64,000 bases of DNA from NCBI GenBank assembly GCA_015143295.1, contig CM026566.1:5939072-6003071 (forward strand), given 5' to 3'. Every line of letters begins with the position of its first letter. The stretch's first letter is position 1. Origin of the DNA: Tetracentron sinense. Its lineage: Eukaryota > Streptophyta > Magnoliopsida > Trochodendrales > Trochodendraceae. The notes beneath the pieces were generated by a model. That model was not told the DNA's origin. It made no database searches and was given only the letters and a program-made list of their open reading frames with translations. Below, piece after piece: positions 10,040 to 22,018 of the stretch. A program made the translations under genes and the position numbers.

Positions 10040-12288
10040 TGTCGTGCCCCAAAATACCCCCTAGGAGTTAAGGGATACTTTAGAGGTGACTACGTGTACC
10101 TGTCAAACCATCCTGTAATGCAAGAGGCTAAACATAATATAATACAATGATAATCAGAGCGCAGAAACTAAACATAAGTGCGGAAGCATAAGCCAACTTT
10201 TTCTTTTCTTCTATAACTCCAAATAGTATTCCAAGTTAACATATACCAAATACAATCAAAGTAAGGGTGGACATGCCCACCTATCAAAATACAAAAAGGA
10301 ACTCTCTAACCCTCTCCTCTCAACAGTGGTCGAGGTATGGCCACACATCCAAGTCCCTATCCTCCAGAGACTGCCATGGGATAGGTGGCTCCCTCTCCTC
10401 TACATACTCCTCCTCGACCCAAGGGTCGGGGTCGAGGACATCCACAGTACCTGCCGACATAAAAGTACGACTGAGCATGGAATACTCAGCGAGTACAAAC
10501 TACTAGCTAACCAAAACAATAGCGAAAGCATAACGACAGTAAGCAATACAAGATATTAATTTAAAGCAATAGTGAAAGCATAAGATACATAGCCATATCT
10601 TGACATGCGTGTATGAATGCAAAAACCTCGGTAAAACTCATGTCTCGGAAACCTTTTTGGTGTCTCGGTCTTGCTTGTGAAAATCATGAATGTGTGTTGT
10701 GTCTTGTCTTGTATTTCATGTCTTGATTTGTTCTTGACTTGTATACTTGTGAGCCAGAGGCTAGCACCCTTCCTTAGGCTACCAACCTCCTTGTCATATT
10801 CTTGTTCCATTTCTCTTGTGAGCCAGAGGCTAGCACCAACCTCCTTGTCATGTTCTTGTTCCATTTCTCTTGTGAGCCAGAGGCTAGCACCCTTCCTTGG
10901 GCTACCAACCTCCTTGTCATGTTCTTGTTTTGTTGTGGATTCATCATGTATAAATACAATCTTGGAAAACCCGGTTTCATGCATGCATGTGTACTCGTGT
11001 GCGTGCCAATAGTGACAATCATGGGGACACGTGTAACAAGAGGGATATCGCATCATATTTCAATTCATAGTATAGCATGTAAGCATTTAGGTGATCAACA
11101 TGGCATTTGGTCAAGTCATCATTTACAAGAATAATTACATAAAGCTTACATCCATTTCCTTTATCAATTTCATTTATTCTTGGTTTAGGCATATTATCAA
11201 ACATCCGGTGTGCAACATTTTAGTAGCTTTATTTCCCCTTTTTAGCGCATAAATTTCCAACACAACATCCAAGTATGTTCATTATTCATAGAGTGCCCTT
11301 CCACCACATTTCACCACATCCAACGGCATCCAATCGCCTCTACATCCACCATTCATACATACAACCCCACATTCACATTTATCTTGTTTAGGTTTAGGAA
11401 GTATAGCACATTTCAAGTAAGGGAAGATACAAGACCAACATCATAATGTCAAAGGGGAAAACTAGATTATTGCTAAAGAAAGTTAGTAGAGTGTACTAAC
11501 CTTGAATCGAAGCTTGATCTTGGTGTAGACCTTGATTTAAACTCCAACTTGGAAGAAGAAAGCCCTTACTCAAACTATACTTGATTGGGTAGGAAACCCT
11601 CTTGAAAATACCGTAGAGAGTGCTGCCCTAGCTTGAGAAGGGAACCCCACACGAGCTTGAGCCTTGAACTTGAAGCAAAACGAGTTGGGTGAGCTAGGGT
11701 TCTTAAACCCCTTTGATTCCTTCTCCAATGGAAAACCCTAGTTGCAAATCCCCTTCTCCTTTCTCTCTATCTCTCAAAATCCCTTAAGTGCTGTGTTTGA
11801 AGCCCTAAAGGCTCGGGCAAGCCCTTATAGGTAAGGGCTTAAACCCCAAAAGATGAAAAAACCCTTAATGAAAATTCTGAAAAACACGAAGACCGAGCGA
11901 TCGGTGGTTATGACCGATCGATCGGTTGCCTACCGAGCGATCGGTGTTATTGACCGATCGACCGGTCAAAAACTCACTCTCTGGAAAATTTCCCGATACA
12001 AATTTTTTGACCAGTCGATAGCCTCCGATCGATCTGTTTTGGACTGATCGATCGCTCCATGGACCGAGCGATCGGTGCTCTGCTGGTCCCGACTGTTTTG
12101 GCCATATCTTTTGACTCGCTCGTCCGATTTCGACGATTCAACTTACGTTGGATTCATCTCTCAAAAACGTACATTTTTGACGTTTCAGAATTTCTGATTT
12201 CTCCCTTATTTATTAATTACACTACGAAAACGGCCAATTAGCTATGAGAGTGCCATTCATTAAAGTTGAAAAAGTCCGGGGTGCTACA
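10040..12288 (-). repeat. 5' LTR of the Tekay element
   Basis: 2249 bp, with the same TG...CA ends as the 3' LTR. It contains three minisatellite units (10746-10931), the CGATCG cluster (11891-12080), the AGACGAATCC-type block (about 12112-12171, slightly diverged) and a TATA-like CCTATAAGG in element sense at about 11823-11831. As the 5' LTR it would drive the element's transcript. Confidence 0.92.
10746..10931. repeat. LTR minisatellite, three units
   Basis: Same unit as at 3147-3528 but only three copies, the middle one shortened. LTRs are identical when they insert, so the array has expanded in one LTR or shrunk in the other since then. Confidence 0.9.
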
Positions 12289-12293
12289 TTACG
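12289..12293. repeat. Target-site duplication TTACG (right)
   Basis: Exact match to 2436-2440. The interrupted gag region of the Tat element resumes here. Confidence 0.92.
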
Positions 12294-12479
12294 TCCTCTA
12301 CTTGTGCGAGAAGGAAAGTGAAGGATCGAGTCATGGGTTGGCTCTTGAAATTGAAAAGAATGCAACGAATAATCACGATTATGCATGAGGTGCAAGACAA
12401 AAAATGTAGGAAGGATTTTCATTGATAGCAGTGAAGTGAGTGAGTTGAGTACATGACTGACTCAATAAAATAGAAAAGA

Positions 12480-14183
12480 CTCAACCCTAAGCAGGTCCAT
12501 CTGGGATGGCAAAGTCAAGCGGCCGGGGCACGCCTTCAAGGTCCATTATCTGTTGTTAGAGGGATGTGATTTCTTCCTCCATGCGCTCAATTGTTTCTGA
12601 GGCGTTGTACATGTGAGATCCGTACTGACGGATCCGGCTGGTCATTTCTACCTTTGCACTATCAAGTTGTTCCTGATGGAAGTGCAACTGGGCCTTGATG
12701 GTGGTGATTTCTCAGGCGTCGCCTCTGTGCCTCCTCTGAAGAGACTGGATCGTGTGCTCGAGCCGGTCAACCTGTTCCTGTATGGCTAAGAGTTCGCAAT
12801 ATCGCTCCGCTTCCTGTTGCCTGAATGAGCGTTGGGCTCTACGAAACCGCTTCTCTTTCTCTTGGATGTACAGTTACCTTTCCAGGAAAAAGTCTGTCCA
12901 GGGAACCGCCTTTTTTGCTATGGCTATGGTTCCGCGAGATGGAGCAGCAACTGGTGTAGTTAGTTTCCTGGGTGTAGGGATACCGAGTAGAATGTCCTGG
13001 TTTTCTACTCACTGTCGGTATGCAGAATCAGTTGGTGGTCCTGATGTGATCACAAAGTCTGGCCATTGGTCTCTGCGGGAGCTTTGCCAATCTGCATGGA
13101 ATCGGCAGGTGAGGCATTCAGACTGCACTGTGAAGTCAACGAAGTCCTGTTCCAAGTTTTCAACAATCGGGATGCACTGAGGGAGTCCAAATTGTCTAAG
13201 GACTCGGAGTGGTACGTAGGCGGTTGAGCCGGTGATGCCGACTAGGACCATACATCATCTTCCTGCTATGACAACACGTGGTAGCTATCTGTAAACCAGC
13301 CACATGCATTCTCATGTGATCTATTCCTCTATCAGGTCTTAAAGAAGCTGGTAGAGAGCTTTGACGTTTGTAGTCACAATCTGGCCCTGATTCTGTGTAA
13401 TCTTTCTGGACAGGTTGTATGCATCTCGGGGTACGTCAAGTACTTGCAAGATGGTGGGCAGGTATGATACTAGCCACAGATGTAGAAGCGATGCACTGGC
13501 ATGGAAGATGCCCTTTCTGCGTTCTGCTGCTAGGTTGAGGGCTCTGAGTAAGCTCTGCAAGAATGATCGGGACGAGCGTCTTCGACTCCCGCATTTCTTC
13601 AATGATCCCTGTCAGTACTGAGTCGGCAAAGGTGCGGCTCTTTGGGAACACAGTTGCGACATGATGATTAGTGTAAAGGAATTGAGGCCAGCGATCTCAG
13701 CTTCTATGGAGTCAGGGTCCCACCTGGGGTGGTACAATTTCTCAAGAAATTCAATGGACACCCTGTTGTAAGTGCCACTAGGATCGTACTGTAAGGAGGC
13801 AGACTTGATTCGTAAGAATCGTGAGAGGTCTACCTGGAAGTTTGCCTTGTAGCACGGTACTATGGCATCACCTTCCATGTTTAAGCCCAGAATGCACTGT
13901 ATCTCCTCCAGTGTTTGACACAGCTCATTCTTACCGAAACGGAATACCATGTAGTAGGGTTCCAACACTGGACGACGGCATTAATGAGGCGTCAATTTGT
14001 CTTAACCATGGTGAGGTCGAAGATGTTACCTAGTCTATAGTACTGGGTCCAAGTGAGATGCTGATCCTGACTCAGTGCCTCAATTTTCTCAAGGATGGTT
14101 TGGTCATATGCCCCCTGGGAGGTTAGGTGTATGGGACATGACGACTGGATGCTTGACGGAACAATCCCTGACGGACCTACCAT
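12480..14183 (-). pseudogene. Tat/Ogre ORF1 (extra ORF upstream of gag), decayed
   Basis: On the minus strand the pieces line up as one protein with several frame changes. An N-terminal part at 13992-14183 is followed by 13612-13968 (FRFGKNELCQTLEEIQ, then FLEKLYHPRWDP), then ALNLAAERRKGIFHASASLL within 13339-13602, and AYVPLRVLRQFGLPQCIP within 13009-13251. About 12500-12950 reads as a charged coiled coil with many Glu, Gln and Arg. The layout matches the ORF1 known upstream of gag in Ogre-like elements, whose function is unknown. Frameshifts near 13970 and 13600 and at least two stops make it non-functional. It is separate from the ankyrin genes. Confidence 0.65.
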
Positions 14184-15020
14184 CTACCTAGACAAATATA
14201 CAAACTCTGTGTAAATGTACCGTGTATGCATGTGAAATATGCAGATGATGCAATATTTTTGATTATTTTGTTATGGTGTGACATGGCACATGTGTCCTGA
14301 TAGGGCAGTTGGACAGAGGTCCGGTATGCTTTACCCGGGTTATTGAAAACCGGGGGCTTATCATGACAAGGCAAATGACAAGTTTAAGTGAAGACCTATA
14401 TGCCGGGGATTTGGACCCCATGTGCTATGTCAAGGATGTGGGGGTAGGATGTGTTTTATTACAAGCATAAATTTGGCTCATCACATACCCCTGGGTAGGT
14501 GCTTATCCGGGTAGGATGTGCCTGAGTAGTCAACCACGAAAGGGACGGGCATAGAGTGCAAGCAGGTTAGGGTTTAGAATATCCCTCTGGGTTTAGCTAC
14601 TTGAAAGCTATTCCCTGACCTAGGCTACATGTATACATGCCCGTGTATGCAGAATTGTGTTCCTAAGGGTGGGGGATCACTTAACACCGTATATGCGACT
14701 TCCTGAAAGGGACGATTGGTGTAAGCGGGAGCGTTCCGAACCTTTTCCTGAGGATAGTCACCTAGTAGATAAAGTTCTATGGACCTCCAAGACTTTTAAG
14801 CCCCTATCACTAAGGATAATCATCCAGCAGTCGTGAGCGTATTAAGCCTGTCTACAGGGTTTTTGAGTTATTATACTTCTATGACATGTATGGGATACAC
14901 AGTACACAATACAACCAAAAGATGTAAAAGAATTGGTATTAGACTAAATCTTAGGACATTTGATTAAATTTGAGGTTTAATTGGCTTAAACCTAAGTTCC
15001 GGGTTGAACCCACTCAACGG
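14184..15020 (-). other. Tat/Ogre leader between primer site and ORF1
   Basis: About 840 bp without a convincing reading frame. It sits where the untranslated leader of the element is expected. Nothing else is recognised in it. Confidence 0.6.
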
Positions 15021-15038
15021 TCCCCAGCAAAGTTGCCA
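15021..15038 (-). other. Primer-binding site, Arg-tRNA type
   Basis: In element sense TGGCAACTTTGCTGGGGA starts four bases after the LTR end. It resembles the tRNA-Arg site (TGGCGACTCCACTGGGGA-like) used by Tat/Ogre elements, with a few changes. Confidence 0.7.
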
Positions 15039-15540
15039 GAGCTGTGAACAAGTATTTCGGGTCCCGCTCACAGAGATGGGTATATGCCCTAGCAATGGTC
15101 AGTTAATTTTAAGTTTAGAGTCGCTACCTATTTATTCGGTAGGAATAGGTCCCAGTCAATGGATAAGGTCTTGGTTTGGTCAGAGTTCTCGGTAAGAGGT
15201 TCGGTTAAGCCCAGGGAAGGTGTTAGGCACGCCGGCACTTCCGTCATATGACGGTTCCCTATTTCCTAGGTTTAAGCCATTTAAATGTCGAGTATTAATC
15301 AAATGTCGTTGATTTAATTTATACAAACCCAAGAAGGGGAAAGCTAAACTAAGGTCATGCCCGAGTTGGGCTGCCTACGTACTCACATTATGGTGAAACC
15401 AGACCGAGCGTAGTTCTGCCACATGAGCCCGTGCCGAGGCTAAGGGGTGTGTCGTGTGTGCACCAAGGGTGTCTTAGGGTCTAGTCCGGTAGACTAGGGG
15501 TAGTTGACCAGGTTGGTCAAGTGTTTGGTTTAGTTGATTG

Positions 15541-15760
15541 GGCCCAGTAGGCCAAGGTTGAAGCCTAGTAGGCTTAGGCTTGGTAAGCCGAGAGGATGTC
15601 CAGTAGACTGGGGTGTGGCCCGGTAGGCCTAAGGTTAAGGCCGCTAGGCTTGGATCGGTCCGGTAGGCCTGGGGTTAAGCCCGATAGGCTTGGACCAGCC
15701 CGGTAGGCCTAAAATTAAGCCCGGTAGGCTTGGATCGGCCCGGTAGGCCTAGGGTTAAGG
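15541..15760. repeat. Tandem repeat with GCCCGGTAGGCCT core
   Basis: A head-to-tail array with a period of about 30 bp. GCCCGGTAGGCCT and GCCCGGTAGGCTT alternate, separated by TTAAG or TTGGATCG. A shorter relative is at 39790-40000 in the other Tat-like LTR. Confidence 0.75.
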
Positions 15761-16426
15761 TCCAAATTCAGTTTTATGGTTCATAGAGTTGACTTGTTGA
15801 TTTTAGGGTTTTATCCCAATTTCCCAAGTTAAAGGGAGTAACCATGGTTTAGACATGGGTTTAACCATGGTTAGTTGCATTAACCAAGGTGGGGCATTCT
15901 ACAAGTTCAAGTTTGGTATTAAAATGCCATTTGGGATTTTTTCTAATTTTTTAGGATTTTCCAAGGTGGTTAGGCCAACTAACCGTAGTTAAATTTTAAC
16001 CGGGGTTAGTTTAACCCGTGATTAAGCCAAGGAAGGCAAGGGCAGGCCTGGGTTGGGTGCAAGTTTTTCTCAAACTTTGAAAGCCCATAACTTTGATTCT
16101 ATCGGGATTCATGGGGCCCACAATATGTGGATTTGAAGCCTGGGGTGAGGGGAAGACAATGGACCAGGTTTGGGCCTCAGGGGTTGCTTGGTGTGGGCCC
16201 CATAGTCTGGTGAAGTGGCATGTTACATAAAATCATAAGTGTATCTTAACCCCAGTTAACTCTGAGTAGTTTGCAAAGATGGGTATCATAAGCTCAATTA
16301 AAGCCACCTACAGGTCTGGGTGTCTTCTGGAAAAAAGTAGGGGAGTTCCTAAGGAACAAAACCCTGCCTTGGTTTGGCTTAAGAGGTTACCAAGTGGGAT
16401 CCACAGGCCTCGAAACGGTAAGGTTC

Positions 16427-16459
16427 CAGGGTGTTGGTACTGAGTTTACCAACACCCTG
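16427..16459. repeat. Perfect hairpin, 13-bp arms and 7-base loop
   Basis: CAGGGTGTTGGTA pairs fully with TACCAACACCCTG. In element sense the loop is AACTCAG. A hairpin at 39088-39126 has a nearly identical loop and the same GGTA/TACC inner core but different outer arms. Confidence 0.85.
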
Positions 16460-17088
16460 ATATTTTTTCAGAAATTAGAAAATGCCCATTGGGGCTGCTG
16501 TGGGGTTAGAACCAGGGGTTCCCTTATGCCATGAGGGACCCCCAGAACTTGAAGAGGTTGTGCCAAACAGTGTTATGCCCTTGGAGAGGTTCCCCACACC
16601 TATGGAGGTGGGAGAGACCCCCCATTGGGGTGTACTTGCAACAAATCAAGGAGAAAAGTCCCTTGGAACGGACCAGGGGCTCACAAATGATTCGGAAAGG
16701 AAAAAAAATAAGGGTAGGAGGAAGCCCTACCCTGTTGTTCTGCTGCCGAGTGTGGTGGTGGTCGGTGGTGGGCTGTAACACACTGTGGTGGTGCCTTGTG
16801 GCGCTACTGCAGGTGAAGGGAGGTTGCTGGGGCTTACCTAGAGACCTAAGGAGAGGACCGGGGGCTTGAGTTTCGAACAGGGGTTCGAGTTGGGAGTTGG
16901 GGAGTGGCTTGGAAGCTATGGGGGCACTGCCCTTTACAGGGGAGGTCCAAGGGGACACATGTGGAATTAGGACAGAGTTGGGGGACATCTACAGTGGCCG
17001 GAGGGGTGTTCTGCAGGCTGGAAAGGGGGTGTACAGGTGTGCCTGAAGCCTGCAGGGGGAGTGGTTGCATGCAAAAACGAAGAACCAA

Positions 17089-17117
17089 GGGTGTCGGTAA
17101 TTCGATTACCGACATCC
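17089..17117. repeat. Hairpin with GGTAAT core, 3-base loop
   Basis: GGGTGTCGGTAAT, loop TCG, then ATTACCGACATCCC. The arms pair throughout except for one G-T position. It is closely related to the next hairpin, 20 bp away. Confidence 0.8.
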
Positions 17118-17137
17118 CCTAAACTTTATAAATTCAT

Positions 17138-17164
17138 GGTGTCGGTAATTCGATTACCGACACC
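17138..17164. repeat. Perfect hairpin with GGTAAT core, 3-base loop
   Basis: GGTGTCGGTAAT, loop TCG, ATTACCGACACC. A TATA-like stretch lies between this hairpin and the previous one. Confidence 0.85.
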
Positions 17165-17472
17165 TAGAGGACTTTGCCCCTAGGGCATTGCCCAGGCCTG
17201 CATGCACTTGAGTGGTTTGGTTTTGAAATTTTATGGGCCTAGGGCTTGATTGGGCTAGGCTAGGGCTTACCTTGGGTTAGGGTTTAATTAGGGTTTGGTC
17301 CTAGGGTTCACCTAGGGTTTAGGTTAGGGCTAGACTTATGTAGGGTTCAACTAGGGTTTAGGACCTAGGGTTTGCTAGGGTTCACCTAGGGTTAGGGACT
17401 TAGGCTGGGGATTAACTATGGTTAAGTGACTTGACCATAGTTAGCCAGGGGTGTAAAAATTGGGTGATTACA

Positions 17473-18290
17473 TGTATAAAATATCATTTTACGAAATTTT
17501 GTATAAATTTCACATGAATTTTACTTAATTCTGAAACTATCATTTATATATATATATATATATATATAAGACAATAGTAGTTTGAAAAGTTAATTGAATT
17601 TTAGTTTAATTTCAAAACTACCAATTTATTAATATATAAAAGAGAATGATACTTAAAATAGTTAATTAGATTTTAGGTTAATTTCAAAATTGCTTTTTAT
17701 TAATTTTAGCTTTTATTTATATATGATACTTTTTTCTCTTTAAAACAAAGGGAATTTAAAAAGTTGATTGAAATTTAATTTAATTTAATTCTAAAGCTAC
17801 CTTTTGTTAATGTATAAAGCAATATTTTCATCACCAAACTTACTAGTTACTGGTGACTGGCTCGATCGATCCTGTTGGATCATGTCCTTTTATTATTGAA
17901 AACATTTTTTTTTCTTAGACAGAATATCCTTAAAGTTTTTATAACAACAATTAAAAGATTAATTAATGTCAAATACATATTAATAAAATTGCGATCCAGC
18001 TGTCTTCTTTAAATGTATGGCCGACTTCTTTAAACTGTATCGTTGACTTCTTCAAATACTTCTCATTGCGATCATCCTGTCTTCTTTAAATGTATAGCTG
18101 ACTTCATTAAATGTGGTAAGATCGATCAATGTGGTAAGATCTCTTACACTTCTCCAATGAAAAAGATCTCAATCTCCGTGCAGTCCCCAATCTGAATTGT
18201 GGATGAGTTTTAATAAGTCTTAACCAATAACCAATATGAAAAGACTTAAGGATAACCAATTGTGTCTTATTTTGTTTTAAAGAGCTTAGA
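17473..18290 (+). promoter_or_regulatory. Upstream region of ankyrin copy A
   Basis: A/T-rich sequence with an (AT)n tract near 17548-17570. Closer to the gene, 18000-18120 holds about five repeats of a TTCTTTAAATGTAT-like motif alternating with GACTTCTT. Unit B keeps the same arrangement at 27600-27720. A TATAAAG motif is clear in B and C ahead of the 5' exon but is changed to TTTTAAAG in A (about 18282). The regulatory role is inferred from position. Confidence 0.45.
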
Positions 18291-18762
18291 CAAGTCCCTC
18301 TCTCTTCTCTATAATCCCATTTGGTCCCTACCTTCGCTCACCCATTCTCATCCCTCTCTTTTTCCCTAGCAGATCGTCACCACCATAGCAAGAGAAAGAG
18401 AGCTCTCCTCTCTCACACAATCTTTCACGCCACCACTGTAGCATGAAGGAGGAAGAGATTTCCTCTCTCTCTGCTTTTTACTTCTTCCTGTTCTCCCAGC
18501 AGCAACTTCTCTATTTCGACGAACAACATGTACAGCCGTGGTCCTCCATCATCTACTCACGCTAGCTTCTAGAAGAGGCAACCACTTTCAGACTCCTTGG
18601 CTGCCTCTTCCTACAACCAACCCACCATTTCGGCTACCAGGCCTCCTCTCCCACGACACTAGGTAAATCCTTTTTTTATTTTTTTTAGTTTGTTAACTTA
18701 GTTAAGGTACAGTTGATTTTAACCTATTCAGATTAATATTATTGTCTTTGATATATATATAT

Positions 18763-18986
18763 TAATAGAGTACATGTATGATTATGATATGCATGAGATG
18801 CACCATATCATTACTATCATCACAATTGGAAAGAATTGGATTTAGAATGAGATTGAGATTATTGGAATGATTTGGATTTAGAATGAGATTGAGATTATTG
18901 GAATGATTTGGATTTAGAAAGAGATTGTGATTGAGATTGAGAGATTAGGAATTGTTTGATTTTTCAATAAAATTAGTTTGTCTTTA
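18763..18986 (+). repeat. 5' LTR of the small element
   Basis: 224 bp. Compared with the 3' copy it has an internal duplication (GATTGAGATTATTGG repeated) and lacks the TATA-containing part, so the two LTRs have diverged structurally. Confidence 0.72.
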
Positions 18987-20088
18987 TGGTATCAGAGCGG
19001 GCGATCCACCGCCTATTTTGATTTTTTTTATTATTCCGCTGTTTTGGCGGGTGGTGCCGCCACCGCCCGCCGGGTGTTAGATTTAGTCTCTCTATTGTTG
19101 GACAACCATTCCAGTGGGCAGCAAGGTGCCGTAGCTTCTGGTGGTCGATACATGGGACCCGGATCAAGAATGCAATGGCAAGGTCATCAGGGAGTCCAGG
19201 TAGAAGAGGGGACGGGCTCCGATTCCGGTCACCACATGTAGCCTTTTGCTCAGAAGGATGAATGGACAGTTTGATGTTGGACTGGATGCAGAGTTTTGTT
19301 CTTGGAACAAATTTCTTTGCCCCAGCAACAATTTTCAGGCTTCCATCTACTCTACAGAAACATGTGGTGGTGTCAACCAGCGGAGGTTGAATCCCTCTCT
19401 CCATTTACTTCACTCAGAGACTCAAAAATCCAAACCAATCACCTTCTCTCCAGCTTCTAAACCCAATTCAAAATCAAGCACCCATCACTCAACAATTAAC
19501 TCCTACTCATCAAGCAACAAATATCACCATCTCTCTCAAACCCATCTCAAAAAGCCTCACAAAAAAAAAAATCCTCAAATCCTAAATCCGATCACAAAAC
19601 GTTTAGCCACGTGAATCATCATTCTAAAAAAAAAACCAATGTTGTTGATCGTGTTAGAAAGAAAGACTTTTTTTTTAGGCCCAAAGAGGTCCTTTTGAAG
19701 ACTCGTGACCCATTTGGCAAGACCATAGGCACGATCACAGATGTCTTTTTGAATATGGCCCACGAGGCCCATTTCATTGCACAAGAGACTATTCGGCCCA
19801 AAGAGGCCCTGACCTTTTGAGGTCTAGACCTGTGACCCCTTTGGCAAGACCATATGCACGATCACAGATGTCTTTTTGAATATGGTCCACGAGACCCATT
19901 TCATTACCCAAGAGGCTATTGGCCCATTGAAGCCCCTATTATTCTCTCTTCATACAACACATCAACAACGGTGACGATTGGCAACTATCAAGATCTGCAA
20001 CGACATTGGAATGACTAGAAGCTACCTTACCTGATTGAGTATCAAACTCACGCATATTTTTTCAAATCTACATGAATTTGAGGGGGTG

Positions 20089-20349
20089 TAATAGAGTACA
20101 TGTATTGTTATGATATGCATGAGATGCACCATATCATTACCATCATCACAATTGGAAAGAATTGGATTTAGAATGTGATTGAGATTATTGGAATGATTTG
20201 GATTTAGAAAGAGATTGTGATTGAGATTGAGAGATTATGAATTGTTTCATATAGTTTCTATTTTATCTATATACTATTATCTATATAAAGCCTAGTTAGG
20301 TCTCTTTGTAATCACCTTTTGAGAATTCAATAAAATTAGTTTGTCTTTA
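20089..20349 (+). repeat. 3' LTR of the small element
   Basis: 261 bp, with TATA box-like and polyadenylation-like signals near its end, directly preceded by a purine-rich tract. Confidence 0.72.
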
Positions 20350-22018
20350 TATAATGCTTGTGAAAGGTAAAATGACACAATCAGCAGGAGCAAATTAAAA
20401 AAAGAGAAATACCCATCATTTGTTCGGTTGATATTGAGCACCATGGATCCTAGATTGTATAAAGCTGCAGCAACATTGGGAAGAGTTAATCTCATCAAGG
20501 AACACTCGCATGAAGAAACGTAATGATTTCATCAAGGAACACACTTATCTCATTAAGCTACGCGCTGATCGCATCAAGGAACACACTGATCTCATTAAAG
20601 AACACGATGATCTCATCGAGGAATGCACTGATCTTGTCAAGGAAGTCAAAGAAGAAAATCCCAACCTTCTAGTGACTCCAACCCTGGGGAATAATGTCCT
20701 TCACCTCGCAGCGAAGTCGGAGACAGGGATTTGGTTGAGGAAGTATATGACGAGCAATGTGAATCACTTCTGGCAATGACGAACTCCAACAGAGACACTG
20801 CGTTGCACATTGCTAAAAGGTCAGGGCATCTCCATATAGTCAATTTCCTGGTGGAGAAATCCATTTCTGCATCAACATCCATAGACGTGGAACAAGGAGG
20901 AAACCAGACTAATTATATACTGGGGATTCAAAATCAAAGGAACAACACAGTCTTGCGTGAGGCTCTATGATACGGTCATAAAGATGTGGCAAAGGTGTTG
21001 ACAGAGATGGCCCCTGAATTATGGTGTGTTGTTAATGAGGCTGGTGAATCCCCACCTTATCAGGCCGCAAAAGGAGGCCTTATAGAAATTGTCCGTCAAG
21101 TAGTCTTAGAATCTTCTCACCCATATCCTCACGGCGGGCCAAACGGCTTGACGGCATTACACGCCACGGCCATTTGGGGCCATCATGATAATTAACACAC
21201 ATTCTTATCATTCTTAATTTGGGTTACCCATTTCCTATTCATAAATGAGAAGACTCTTCCCATCAGCCATGTGGAAGAGTTCATATTTGAAATAAGATGA
21301 AGAAATTGCAGGGGGTAGATTAGTAAATAAATATTTCTAACGCTCTCTCAATTTAACAAAAATTGGTATCTCTCTGTTTTTAAATCTCTTATATGCATGG
21401 CAGATATTACAAAATTACTAGTGGAAAAAAAGCCAGAACTCATCGAAGAACAGGATATCTATGGGAGGACTGCTCTACACTATGCTGCATCCTATCAAAG
21501 GTATGGGGAAGAGGTGAAACCTTTATTAGAGGCAGACAGCTCAGTAGCATACATCCAACACAAAGATGCATGGCAGATCACCTCTTCACTTTGCTGCCGG
21601 TACCGGTAATAAAGACATAACTAAGGAGATCATTGGAAGGTACCCAGATGCTGTTGAGCTAGTTGACAATAGAGGTCAGAATGCTTTTCATGTTTGCATC
21701 AGAAGGTGTCCCGCATGGCGTTATGAGGCGGTGCTCCGGTGTCTTATGAGTAAGGTTGGGGATGATGAGGTCTTAAACCAGCAGGACAATGATGGAAACA
21801 CCCCTTTGCATCTGGCCGTTAAGAGAGGCAATCCTAAACTGGTGAAATCTATGTTAGAGATGAAGCGTATATTAGAGAAGGGCAGAGTGGAATATATCTT
21901 AGGGAAGGGCTGACTGGACACTGATACCATGAAAAAGGACAACTTCACACCCCTCGACTTGGCTATTGCGAGAGAACATGCAACAAAACAGGTACTATTT
22001 TAATGCATAAAAAGATTA

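Larger units (their letters stand above)
2441..12288 (-). mobile_element. Tekay-type Ty3/gypsy retrotransposon, near complete
   Basis: A 9.85 kb element on the minus strand with LTRs at 2441-4895 (3') and 10040-12288 (5'), a Met-type primer site, gag, pol in the order protease-RT-RNase H-integrase, a C-terminal chromodomain-like tail, a G-rich polypurine tract and a perfect 5-bp target duplication. LTRs longer than 2 kb and the tail motif EEATWERE point to the Tekay/Del chromovirus lineage. The LTRs are very alike outside their minisatellite, so the insertion is young compared with its host element. Pol carries two in-frame stops. Gag and pol are separated by an intron-like segment. Confidence 0.93.
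1..17472 (-). mobile_element. Tat/Ogre-type Ty3 LTR retrotransposon, 5' part
   Basis: Old Ty3/gypsy element read on the minus strand. In order from its 5' end it has an LTR (15043-17472), a primer site of tRNA-Arg type, a leader, an extra ORF1 ahead of gag, then gag and the gag-protease linker reaching the left window edge. An ORF upstream of gag together with an Arg-type primer site is the known plan of the Tat/Ogre group. The coding parts hold many stops and frameshifts. A complete Tekay element sits inside it at 2441-12288. Protease, RT, integrase and the 3' LTR would lie to the left of the window, so its second target-site copy cannot be seen. Confidence 0.8.
15043..17472 (-). repeat. 5' LTR of the Tat/Ogre element
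   Basis: 2430 bp. In element sense it starts TGTAATCACCC at 17472 and ends TTGTTCACA at 15043. It contains a tandem block (15541-15760), three hairpins (16427-16459, 17089-17117, 17138-17164), a TATA-like TTTATAAAG at about 17126-17134 and a degenerate GGGTTTAG-type stretch. The part nearest the primer site matches the inverted LTR at 37852-40487 over several hundred bases, but the two U3 parts do not match. Confidence 0.78.
18763..20349 (+). mobile_element. Small non-autonomous LTR retrotransposon
   Basis: Two direct LTR-like repeats (18763-18986 and 20089-20349) start TAATAGAGTACATGTA and end at TTTGTCTTTA. A perfect Met primer site TGGTATCAGAGCG follows the first at 18987, and a G-rich tract GAGGGGGTG precedes the second. 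The 1.1 kb interior has no long frame but a 97-bp direct repeat (19703-19926). The second LTR has TATATAAAG and AATAAAAT signals. It lies at the TA-rich point where unit B carries a Helitron. The element ends and target duplication are unclear because the flank is itself (TA)n. Confidence 0.75.

Noticed and set aside
12752..13180. 142-residue plus-strand frame
   Set aside because: It lies opposite the coiled-coil part of the Tat ORF1, has Cys/Ser-rich composition and no recognisable domain.
16482..16988. Frames of 98-154 residues on both strands
   Set aside because: They fall in LTR sequence, show no domain and overlap one another.
17220..17420. GGGTTTAG-like telomeric repeats
   Set aside because: Units are irregular and mixed with CCTAGGG words inside an LTR. 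Simple internal repeats explain them better than an interstitial telomere.
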